The notes under the pieces: model-generated
What the model saw: only the letters and a program-made list of their open reading frames with translations
What the model was told of the DNA's origin: nothing
The model's database searches: none
Assembly (NCBI RefSeq): GCF_018320785.1
Contig: NC_054871.1
Location: 18,100,339 to 18,164,338 of the forward strand
Origin: Cheilinus undulatus
Taxonomy: Eukaryota > Chordata > Actinopteri > Labriformes > Labridae
DNA: 64,000 nucleotides
Direction: 5' to 3'
Shown: positions 22,266 to 40,982 of the stretch, in pieces
How the letters are laid out: each line of letters starts with the position of its first letter
How positions within the stretch are numbered: position 1 is the stretch's first letter
Made by a program: the position numbers and the translations under genes

Positions 22266-23302
22266 CTATTTAAGGGAAGCAGGAAGGTTTAAACATAAAA
22301 ACTCATGATAATGCCGCTATCAGGTTGGAAGTTAACCAATCATTTCAGGCCAGTTTATGCTGTTGATGCTTGTAAAACTAATGCTGATGCGCTCATGCGC
22401 CGACACGTTTGTCAGCTGATCATCAGAAGATCTAGGGGCAGGTGAAGGAGAGACAGAGACTCAACTCTCAACAGGTTAAAGTCAAAAAACGTCTTTTTTT
22501 AACACCACCTCTCATCCACAGCTACCGACTGCACCTGCTGAGATTCGCGTGCGATTTTCAGAACTGGATTTTAATGACACGATTAAAAACCTACAAAACG
22601 TAAAGGAAAGATACGAGTTTGCTGAATGTTCCTATCTGTTGAGATTGTCTTTAAACATTTTAGAGTTTACTCTCTTTCTCTCAGCGATCAATAACCAAAC
22701 TATAATTCATTTTAATCATCAATAAGAAGTTAAGGAACAGTCCTCTGAGGATCGATTTATGGGCCTTAAGCTTAGCAGACACTGCAGACTATAGAATCAT
22801 GTCTTCGCATTGGGCAATAAAAACGCATTCTTTACTATCTCCAGTAAATTAACATGACTCGTCAGTTGTCACTTAAATAAAAGGCTGACTCTATATGCCA
22901 AATGTTTCAAACATCTCAAGCATTTTCTTTAATAAAAAAAAAAAAAAAAGTAGGGCACAGACCAGTAAGCCACAGACCAATCCAAAATTGTAAATCTGGC
23001 GCCACACCTGCTGGGGAGTTAGCCCTATGTCCATTCCCCCACCATTGTTTTCCAGTGCCTCCTGAGAGACCCCGAGACGTCCCCACTCCTGGTGGGATCA
23101 AGCATCTCTTTAGCTAGCTCTGTCCCGGATCTTTCCTGGGGTCTCCTCCTTGTTGAACATGGCCAGAAACCGTGCCAGCAAACACAAGTGGCCAGTTTCA
23201 GACGCATGAAGCAGTGGCTGTAAACTGAGCTCTTCGCCCCTTTCTGATAATTTTTTGTTCGAAATTAGAGCTATAAGAAAAATGTCCTGCTTTTTTTCTT
23301 AC

Positions 23303-23391
23303 CTTCTGTCTTGTAATCGCGGGAAGATGACTGGACCGTCGAGCAGGACTTAGCACAACTCCAGCTGTTTGAAAGGAATAAAAGTGAAACT
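23303..23391 (-). promoter_or_regulatory. Candidate promoter and 5' UTR exon of gene D
   Basis: AAAAGTGAAACT at 23380-23391 matches the ISRE core apart from the first base. The minus strand then has a candidate exon 1 ending at 23303 (AAG followed by GTAAGA). It resembles exon 1 of genes C and E (shared CGGGAAGA and GACCGTC elements in plus-strand reading). It would splice to exon 2 at 20560 across a 2.7-kb intron. The transcription start is not determined. Confidence 0.6.
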
Positions 23392-23593
23392 TACTACTAT
23401 CCAGGGTTTGATCATACCGCTCATTATATTCACGTGCCTAGATTTTTTTCCCCCACAAGTTTGGTTTGAGTGGGTTTTCATGGCATTGTTATGAAGGAAA
23501 TGTTTATTTCGTATATCTAAACTGGAAAGTTCACAAAACTGACAAATTATTTTCAGCTCCCTGCAACAAACAGCCTACAGGCTAAACCTTCTG

Positions 23594-24060
23594 TTATGTG
23601 CGGTAGTGTGGTTGGACCCAGAATGCGGAAACGGAGGAGCAGGTTTGAACAGTTTTATTGTGCAGGTAAGTGAATAAGGGAAGGGGGATTCCAAGAGTCC
23701 AGGTGAGAGAGAGAGTGCGCTGGTGCTGGCTGCGGTGATCTGGGCTGGAGGCACTGGAAAAAGAGGAGAGGCACGTTAGAGGAGGGTTCACAAAAATACA
23801 GCACTGGAATTCACTAATAACAATCATCAAAATAGCACAGGAAACTTCTCTGGAGATCTCGAGAGAGAGCCTGGAGCTGGAGTTACCGTGAGGTAAGTTA
23901 TGCAAGACTCAGGCGCTGTAGAGAGCTGCAGCCGATCTTAAGTAGTGTCCGTCAAATGAGTGATTCGCTGCAGGTGTGACTCTCCACAGCACCGGGGGGG
24001 AGGGGTGGATGCCTCAGGGAGAGCAGAGTAAAGTTAGCAGCCAGCACGATACTCCGGAAA
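23594..24060. repeat. Unclassified interspersed-repeat-like sequence
   Basis: The segment is GC-richer than its surroundings, beginning GTGTGGTTGGACCCAGAATG and ending near GGAAACCGGAAGTAACC before an A-rich stretch. It has the look of a transposon-derived repeat but no diagnostic ends or protein motif. Just upstream (22950-23220) is another GC-richer stretch that also could not be assigned. Confidence 0.3.
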
Positions 24061-24359
24061 CCGGAAGTAACCAAAATAATACACAGAATACAAATTAAAA
24101 CACCACACCTTCACCGCAACTATAAAATCAAGATAAAAACATTTCTGAGACAGTAATTTAGGTTTGAAATAAATGTTAACATTTAAAAAAAAGCTTTTCT
24201 CTAAAACAGAGTAGCCATTAAGATTTATAGAATATTCTGGAGGAAAAATCAGACTGATGCACAACTCTAAACAAATACTGTGTAGATGATAAGTTCTTGT
24301 TTTATTTAGGATATTAAGTTGTCTGCAGTTTTTTAATTGAACAATAAAAAGTAGGAGGA

Positions 24360-25650
24360 AAGAAATTTCCAGCAGCACTTGTAGTTTAGAGAACAACTTT
24401 ATTAGACCGGCGCATTTCAGCTTGTAGACTTCATCAGGGTCATCAAGAAACATATTACAAACATTTAGGTAGGGTAGCATGAAAACATAAAAAAAAATGT
24501 TAACAAATTCAAAATGATACGAAATTACATCATGTATACCAGCCAACAGGATAACAACACCAATGGGATGGTTAAATGATTATGTGGTTTATGACCAACA
24601 GACACTGGCAAAGAAGCACAGGGAGTGTCTAAGAGGAAACTAACACCAACTTTGAAACTGAACAATAAGAGGAGGCGGCTAATGGGTGGGGTTAAAGTGC
24701 ATGCTAGGGTCAATTTAATAGTACTATCTGTAGATGAGGTAAAGCATTTTATAAGAAAAGCTACAAAAGAAAATTTGTAAAAACCCCTACGAAAGACAGA
24801 TAAAAAGATTTTAAAAATAAAAGAAGAGTATTGACATAAAACCAGAAGATATAAAAACTCTTGAAGGTAATCATTTTGGAGATAAAAATCCAACAAAGAT
24901 CCCCAATTGAAAAAAAAAAACTAGAAAAACTTACTAATTGAAAAATCCTCATTCATCCCCCCCAGAAATAACCTTAAAAAAAAATCAAAAATACTTCTCT
25001 CTTTTTTTTCTGATAAAATTTAAGTTGCCACCTCTCAAATTTGGTTTAATGCCTTATGCCTGAGAAAAATAAAGACATGGAGTGTTTGAGTTCATTAAAA
25101 TGTCTAACATCAGAGATAGTGGTGTTTTTTCTTTTGATGGTACTCCTGGGTTCAGTAATTTGTTCTTTGAGGGTGTGGGATGTTTTAAACTTTTTCACAG
25201 GGCACTTTATCATATAGATCCCATTTTGAGTCCAGTGACCGGATGATAAAAAAAAAAATATTTGAGATTTTTTCATATTTGGTAGTTTATGCAGGTATAA
25301 TTGCCTTGAAGTGCGTTGTATTTTATAGTGATGGTTGACATGCCCTGATGATTCTAATGAATGTTACCATGGGTTGCTCCTGAATGTGTTTTTTAGTGTT
25401 GAATCATTTTAAAGGATGTGTCTGTGTTTAAGAATTATATTCTTGATATTTTTGTTTTGAGAAAGAATGCAGTTCAATAAACAAGCTTGGATTGAGATTT
25501 AATAGCTCTATCAGTTGTAAAATAGTCCAACCAACTTTTTGAGTCCACCTTATAATTGACATCAGCAAGCCAGTGTTCTTGATAGGTTCTTCCCCTGAAT
25601 TTTGATAATATTTCTGCTTTGCTTTTTTGATACTGTTATGGAGCAGCCCA
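24360..25650 (-). mobile_element. Penelope-like retroelement relic (GIY-YIG endonuclease region and 3' UTR)
   Basis: Minus-strand translation around 25276-25046 reads NGIYMIKCP, then TLKEQITEPRSTIKRKN and VRHFNELKHS. These match the GIY-YIG endonuclease domain of Penelope-like elements. Upstream (25640-25450) fragments such as ILSKFRGRTYQEHWL are consistent with the preceding region. The 3' part (24440-24360) reads GATGAAGTCTACAAGCTG then GGTCTAATAAAGTTG, a familiar tail of such elements. Several stops mark it as dead. It lies between the gene C 3' end and the gene D promoter. Confidence 0.65.
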
Positions 25651-26600
25651 AATTCTTTTTACTCTTTTTTCAGAAGTGGATGAAAGCTTGCAGCATGAAA
25701 CTTTCAACATTTTTTTTAAATAAAGCCTGTTAATAAAACAAAGCAGCCACTAAAATCACTAGAATATTATTTTTTCTTATGCATGTTTTTTTCAAGGCTC
25801 TGGAGGAAAAAGCAGCTGCACAACTCTAGACAAATTCTGTTTAGATGGAACATTCTGATTTTATTCAGAAAAGGCGAGCACCCATATGAGAAAACTATAA
25901 AGCATTAACTCAAAATACTTTTAAAGCCACTATTTTTTGTCGCATGATTAACGCACGTGTGAATGTGGTAAGAAATAATAACATATTTTTAGTTTTGCTA
26001 ACTTGATGATCAACTGTTTTATTATTAAAATGGAAAATAACTATTTTTTTGTGTGGGTGCACCTGTCAGAATGAGGGGGACCTGTACAAATTTTTTAGTC
26101 GTCAACTTTGGCCTAAAAACTGAGTTGGAGACAAACATATACTCAAAAAGAATGATTAAAAACATATAAAGCCCCATTGGCTGTTCCCTCTGTCCAGGCC
26201 AATTTACGCGATCAAGTTTGGAAAGTCTCCCGAGCTGCCCTCCTATGCTCTGCTGCAAGATTAACTGATCAGCTTTGGACTGTGTACCAAATGACTGGTG
26301 TGATATCTGTGCATGTAACGAAACTGCTTCACTGTGTTTTCTGTTCACCAGGAGTGGTTCTGCCCGAAAATTTCTGGTCAGAATTAAAAAACGACCGCAC
26401 TAATCCCAAGTTATCTATTACAGTCATCGATAAAGGTGCAGCTTGTCGAATACATCAGTTATTACGTTAATGTTATAAATTCCTATCACTGCTTTGAATT
26501 ATGTCTGTTCATGCTGATAAATGGATGGCTGCATGTATGGATCATTGTGGAGCAGATTTAATCTCTGGATCTGTGTTGGTGTACCTACAGCATCAAATTT

Positions 26601-34022
<7,422 letters not shown>

Positions 34023-34734
34023 GATGGACTGTAGGTCTGCTGAGTTATGTCAAAGATGCTGAAAACCCTTCAGTGTTTTCTCCCTTTGGTGTCTAAACAG
34101 AAAAAAAAGATCAGCAGAGTATAAAATATACAATAGGTTTTTAAACTCTTGGAAATATACTTTATAAATAAAACTGTCTATTATCAACACTTCTGCGTGT
34201 ATGTGAGGTATTAGAGGTTGACTGATTGTCAGCCTGGCTAATTATTGGAGGAGACATTTATCATTTGAAAAATAAATTATTTAGAAAATGTGCTGCTATG
34301 GCTCTCCTATGACATGTGAACTTGCTGCTGGCAAGGGGCGATCTAGGATTTAAGTTGAATTTTGGTTCCTTACATATACAAAGTAATTCCACTATACATC
34401 TCATTTCTTTTAATAAATATTTTCCAACCATCATTCAGGAACACTCTCGTTACATCTTTAACCATTTGATGGCAAAGTAGATACAGTTTTACTAGAAGGC
34501 TGTGCTCAGTTGCTCCCTGGATTAGTCAAACAGCATGCTTTGACTTTCCAAGGGAGCGCATAGCTAGAAACCCCCATATGCAGTTACATTTCTGTCAATT
34601 CGTATTGAATACAATAAATGTAGTTCATAAGCTCATTTTAAAACTCTCTAAATGTATTTTAACGTTGCTTACATGAAGTCAAAGATCACACCACTGTACA
34701 TATTAATATGTTCAATTTTTTTTTCTTTCAGAAA

Positions 34735-34914
34735 ACATTTAAAATTTTTAAACCACAGTGGTTTGGCAATGAAGTTGACCTCCTAGAGGTGGCAGCGTTT
34801 CCTGACGAAAGTAGTACACAGTCATCCTCACGTTTTCACTATAAATGTTCAGTGGAACAGAACAAAATCCTCTCAATGATCAGTGCAACTACAACTAAAT
34901 TATATAATTATTAA
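34735..34914 (+). other. Exon-like open frame of unknown origin inside gene C intron 1
   Basis: After a T-rich TTTCTTTCAG acceptor-like site, a plus-strand frame reads FKPQWFGNEVDLLEV followed by AAFPDESSTQSSSRFH and ends in TAA at 34912-34914. The left duplicate (about 3510-3690) has the same sequence but a TAA after LLEVEA. I do not recognise the protein. It may be a fragment of an old gene or transposon; the low divergence reflects the recent duplication, not selection. Confidence 0.3.
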
Positions 34915-35716
34915 AAGGCTGGAAAGAATTTTGCTGATTTAACATCCTAAATAGTGCAAATAATGCAAAAAAGACAGTTGCCAGAACATTAACCCATATG
35001 CATAAATCAACCGATAAAATAATTTAAAACCACTGAGATAACTCGTTGCATCACATCACATCTGTATTCATTCAAATTTATCACCCAGATTTTCCTTTTC
35101 CTTATATTGAAATTACATTTGAACAAATACAGATGATTTATTTAAAACCTTGATCACGTGGTAATGTAACATGTTGCCTTGTTATCTTGGCAGACTAGCT
35201 TTTGTCCTGCATGTGTGAATATGCAGTTTAACATTATATTATTGTTTTTAAAGTAAAACTTACTAAAAGATTCAAGGGACTATCAGCGTTGTACTTGTTA
35301 CATGAACAGGTGAGGAATTCTCTGCTCTGCTATAGCCACCATTAGCATTGAACTACCTCGTCAGAGTCGTTTGCTCCAGGCCCTGGCCTGGATACGTGAC
35401 TTAATACAAGTAGAGCAACGCCACGTACGTAGACAAACCACGCGTAAAGAGTCTGTTATCTCGATAATCAGAATGGAGAAAAAGGGTAATAAAAAAGCAC
35501 ATAGTTGCACGTCAAACGGAGTAAAGTTTAAAAGTCTCTCAAAACTAAAATCAATAAATTAATCAATCAAAACAGACGGCCAGTGTTTACATAAATCGTG
35601 TCTGCAACACTAATTTCAGCTAGAAAGACGTTCTAATCCGAACTCCTCACCTCCTGTTCACCGACACATTTACAGCAGAAATCTGCGACAGAAGAAACGC
35701 GTCCTTTAATCCTTAC

Positions 35717-35828
35717 CTTTCTTTCACAGCTGGGAGATGATCTAACCGTCCTGCCGGGAAGAATTAACGGCTGGAAGAGAGATGCAGGGTGCGGTCATGT
35801 GCTGTTTGGGAGAAATGAAACTAGAACT
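35717..35828 (-). promoter_or_regulatory. Candidate promoter and 5' UTR exon of gene C
   Basis: GAAATGAAACTAGAACT at 35812-35828 is an ISRE-like tandem GAAA motif whose distal repeat carries a substitution (AGAACT for GAAACT) compared with the orphan copy at 4510-4526. Exon 1 ends at 35717 with AAG then GTAAGG and would splice to 34092. The transcription start is not defined. Confidence 0.65.
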
Positions 35829-36742
35829 TATCAGTAGCCTACCTAAGTTTTGCTGTCCGGTTAAACTGATGTTTATTCTTAAATAAGAGAAACGCTATGC
35901 ATGTACGAAACACAATGTTTCAGTCCCGTTTCTTATAAATATATTACATGTAACGTCCTTTTTTTTTTTAAACATTCTTTACTATCTAGTGTTGCCAGTT
36001 TAAAGGTCATCTTATCAAGCACTTCACCAGAATTGGACCATGTATTATTTTATTGCTTATTGCATTCTTGTGCAAAAATTCATCCCCAACACCACAAAAT
36101 CCGTTTGAATGTGCATTTCATGACTCTTTCAATAAACTGATGAGTAAAATGTAAACATAATCTGGATTTAAAACAACCCCTTCCAAATTATTTTCCTAAT
36201 CCTGCAACACACAGCTTGTAGGCTAAGCCTTAACTACAGTTACAAAATTATCATCCATTTTTAAGACACACAAAAAAATGTTTCAAAATAAACTTCCCAT
36301 GAAGTCATGAAATGAAAAAGAAATGACGAAAATAGTATTTTGAACAGTGTTTCTTTTATTCTAACAGGATTTTCATCAGGACGTGTAGAGAATATCCATC
36401 TTTAAAGTTATTCTGTTAGATGCGGAGCCCATGATTTCACCAAGATTCCTGGCTTGATTTTCAAATTTAGTTTCAGACTGTTGCAAATACATTTCACTTT
36501 CTTGAGTTTGTTAAAATATTTCTTATTTTGCCATTTCAAAACATGATTTCAAAAAATATCAAAGTATTAAAAAATTGAAAACATAGTCTAAACTATTAGG
36601 AGCTTGTATTGTTTGAGATTATAACAAAGTACAAGCTGAATGAAGGAAATCATGCAGAACAAAAACAGCATATTTGATCAAACATCTGATCAACTGTCAA
36701 GGTATTTTCAAGAAAACAGCCTGCTTGGTTTAATGCCATTTA

Positions 36743-39700
36743 TTGTTTATTGTTTATTTAGATCCCCATTAGCTTTTGCAAGGCAGCAGCTATTCTTCCT
36801 GGGGTCTTTTCAATTTCCATGAGTGACACAAACTACATACAGAAGAAAATACCTATAAGGACACACACTAGTATACCAATACACACATAACACTCAAGAC
36901 GAACACTGAAATCCAAAATTACAAGCTCCTAAATTGAATCATCGCAACACATATATCATGTCACACACAAAAGATGCCCTGACACAACACTAAGAACAGA
37001 AAACAAAAGCATACATAATTAATTAAATTGGAGCAACACCATAAGTGATAATATAATATAATACGATGTAATATAATAATAAAATAAAATAATATGGGCC
37101 CAAGCGGTACCCCTACAGTTTCTTGGGGAGCACTAATGGATGAAATTATGAGTAGAGTAATAATCTCTTAGCTTTATTTTAAAATTTGCCATGTTTTTCT
37201 GTTGTGTAACGTAATTTGGAAGGGCATTCCACTCCATCATAGCTCTGTATATTACTGTACGTTGAGAAAGTGATCTGGGTAAGATAAAATAACCACCAGC
37301 AGCCTGTCGAGTTGAGTACTCATGTGTCTCAGAACTAAAAGATAATTTTCTATAAAAAATGTTTGGCATCTTTGTTGTAATTATATTTCTGATGAATACC
37401 ATCAACAAATATGTCAGTCTGTTCTTAACATCCAGCCAACATAGACTTACATGCATTTTACAAATATTTGTCCTTGTTCCACAGGAAAGTACAACACGTG
37501 CTGCTTTATTTTGTATAAGTTGTAATTTTCTAATGTTGGCTAGTGAGGTATTGGACCAAACAACTGCACAATAATTCATATGTGACAAAGCCAAAGCTTG
37601 GATTACTTGTTTGGTGGTTTTTGTTGTTAGATATTTAGAGCATCTCCTAATCATTGAAAGAATGTTTCCAATTTTGGTTATTATCCTCTTAACATGCAAG
37701 TCCCATGACAATGTATGATCTATGATAATTCCTAATAATTTAACTTCATTCACCTGTTTGATGGATTGATCATTATTACATCAAGCTTTGGATTTGAGCG
37801 CAATAAATAGTTTGGTCTTAGCCACATTTAAAATAAGTTTATTACAGCTGACCCACTCTGACACCAACTTCATTTCAGCACATAAATTTTCATTTAATTC
37901 CTCTATAGTTCTTCCAGCAAAATAGACTGTTGTATCATCTGCATACATCATCATATTAGCCTTCTTTAATGCCAAAGGGAAATCATTGGTGAAAATAGAA
38001 TACAAAAGAGGCCCAAGACAACTTCCCTGAGGCACCCCATGTTTAACCTGTCTTAGAACCGACTCACTTCCATTAAAATAAACCATTTGCCATCTTTCAG
38101 TGAGATAATTTTTGATTATAAACAGAGCAGAGGCTGAAAACCCATAACATTTTAATTTTGCTAATAATAATGCTAATCATGATCAAGAATATCAAATGCT
38201 GCAGAAAAATCAAGAAAAACAGCTCCAATCAGTTTCTTTTGCTCAATATCATTACAGCAATCGTCTAGCATTTGGGTCATAGCTGTTGCTGTGGAATATT
38301 TATCCCTATAAGCATGTTGAAAATCAGTAAAAAGATTATTATTGGAAAAATATAATTGAATTTGCTCATACACAATCCTTTCCATTATTTTGCTCAGAAC
38401 TGGCAATAAACTTATAGGACGACTGTTTTCTTCAGAAAACTGCATCTTTTTTTTTAGCATTTTTTTTAGTATTGGTATAATTTTTGCAATTTTCCATCCC
38501 TGTGGCCATATGTTTTTGGTCAAACATAAATTAATTATATGTGTAATCACTGGGGCCACAACAGGAACAATAGGTTTCAGTAACCTTCTATCAAGAAAAT
38601 CAACCCCAGGTGACTTATTCTTACAAGTCATTAGCATTAATTCAACTTTTGAGACTGAAACATTCTTGAACTCAAAATTACATTCTCTGCTCTTCATGAT
38701 TTGATTGATTGATTTTACTGCGAGATCAGTGTTGTTATGCTGTACAGTACCTTTTAGCCTGTCAATTTTATTTACGAAATAATTATTCAAATGATTTGCA
38801 ATGTCCTTAGGTTTCGTTAAATACACACCTCCAGTTTTTAAGTAAGATGGTGAAGACTTTGTGTTGCCCTTAACTAAAAGATTTAATGTGCTCCATAATC
38901 TTTTACTGTCATGTTTGATTTCCTGAACTATGTTGCCATAATTTTCTTTTTTCTTTCTCCTATTTAATTTTGTAACAAAATTCCTTAATTTACAATAAAC
39001 TTGCCAGTCAGATTTAATACCAGATGATAAGGCGTTTTGTTTTGCCTGATCTCTTTCTAACATGTATTCTTTTATTTCTCTGTCCAACCATGGTGAATTT
39101 ATAGTTTTCACTGTGGATTTTCTCACAGGAGCGTGCTTCTCTATGACACTTATTAATGTGTCACTGAAAACCTTAAAGGCATCTTCAGGATCATCCAGCG
39201 ACAAAATATTTGATAGCTTAGCATTTGAAACATCTCTCACATATTTTCCTGCGTCAAATGTTTTGAGTGATCTCCTTTTAATTATCCTAGAACCCTCCTT
39301 TGGCACCTTTGTTTTCCTAACTATTGCAATCAAGTTGTAATCACTACAACCTATAGGCATAGATACAGTATTGGAGCACATCTCAGGTGTGTTAATTAGA
39401 GATGATCAATACAAGTTGCTACCCTCCTGCCATCATTATTAAAGCTGATTCTTGTATATCTATCTATTGCTTGAGTTAATCCTGAAGCTGCACATATATC
39501 TGATAACTTCCTTCTCATTGGACAGGAGAGACACTTCCAGTCTACATTCATATCTGCGATAAAATATAGTTCAAAATTGCTACTACTAGCAGAGTCCAGC
39601 ATTTCACATATTTTATCTAGATATTCATAATTAGCACTGGGGGGTCTGTAGCCACATCCAATAAGTATAGGCTTGAGATGCTTTAAATGTACTTGCAACC

Positions 39701-40394
39701 AGAGAGCTTCAATATTCGACTGCATTAAATCCTGCCTTATTGTTACAGGTAGGTTGCGCTGCACATAAATACAAATCCCACCTCCATAGGCATTTCTGTC
39801 TTTCCTATAGATATTAAACCCTTCAATCATCAATGATGTGTCCTCAAACGTAGAATCTAAATGTGTTTCAGATACTGCAAGAATATGAATATTATTTGAC
39901 AAGATTATACTCTCCACTTCATTTAATTTATTCCTAATACTACATATATTAATATGGGTCATTCTTAGGCCTTTCTTTGGTAATTTATGTGACGTCAAAC
40001 AGAGTATACATTCTATCTGGTCTTATTTGGATTGATTCTAATTCGGAGCAACATAAAATACACTTAACATTACAAATACTCACAAACATAAAAAATAACA
40101 ATAGTAATATTTTAACACTTTGCATTGTTGCAGACATTGTGCCACTCGTCTATCCATGAGAATCAGCCAACCTCCCATATTGGCATGTCACTAATTTCAA
40201 TTCTATTTAATCCTCCTGAAACTTAGATTGAGCTAACGGTTACATTATCACCATTAAATCAGATTACATTATAACATTAGATTACAAAATGAAATGCTTT
40301 TTCTTTAATACTTTCTCATAGTTAACTCAAATTTAGATTTAAACGATTAATCTTCCATACATCCAGTCCGTATTCAGTATGCTTACCACACAGG
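36743..40394 (-). mobile_element. CR1/L2-group LINE, nearly full ORF2, with frameshifts
   Basis: On the minus strand an endonuclease domain (39998-39396: HINICSIRNKLNEVE, VSETHLD, YGGGICIYVQ, FIADMNVDW) is followed by reverse transcriptase. 39381-38173 contains KSPGVDFLDRRLLKP, RPISLLPVLSKIMERIV and FLDFSAAFD. 38086-37781 contains VPQGSCLGPLLYSIF and the catalytic YADD. 37753-37133 contains VNEVKLLGIIIDHTLSWD region residues and the C-terminal tail. A frameshift separates endonuclease from reverse transcriptase and others split the latter. The 3' end (left side) finishes in AATAAACA-type repeats. A TTTA flank occurs at 36739-36742 and 40395-40398. The left duplicate has the empty site (near 5405). 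It lies between gene C's promoter and gene B's 3' end. Confidence 0.93.
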
Positions 40395-40982
40395 TTTAAG
40401 ACTTTTTTTGTCAGCTTAAGACTGCATACCAAATGACTGATGTCTGCACATGATGAAACTGCTTAATTGTGTTTCCTGTTCACCAGGAGTAGTTATACCT
40501 GAAGTTTTTATAGAACTTTTCAGGAGTTCATGTTATCTGATGTAGACCTTAGCATAGGCATCAATCTTGTCTAGTTAATACAAAACATGTAAACACAAAA
40601 CTACACTATAACACAGTTAAAAAAAAATGAAATGGCTGTTTTAACTCCAAGCTATCTAGAACAGTCGTCCATTAAGGTGCAAGCACAGCTGAAACAAGCA
40701 TGCTGCAACCAAGAACAGAGCAGTAGAAGATGAAAACATTATTAAAGCTCCCACCCTGAGCATGACATGGTTTCACTGTGAACATGATTGATGGTCGATT
40801 AAATACTATGTCACTATGTGAAAAGTGCAAAGGAAATGGCATTATACTACGGTTCATGCTGATAAATGGATGGCTGTGTGGATCTTCATAGGGAAGATTT
40901 TATTGGTAACATCATTGCTGGTTTATCTGCTACTTAGAATTTCTACTCCTACTCCTCCTACTGTACCTACAGCCTCAAATTT

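Noticed and set aside
24034-24952. Hydrophobic minus-strand frames of 60-170 codons
   Set aside because: AT-rich Penelope-like 3' region; frames overlap each other, lack motifs, and include the element's non-coding tail.
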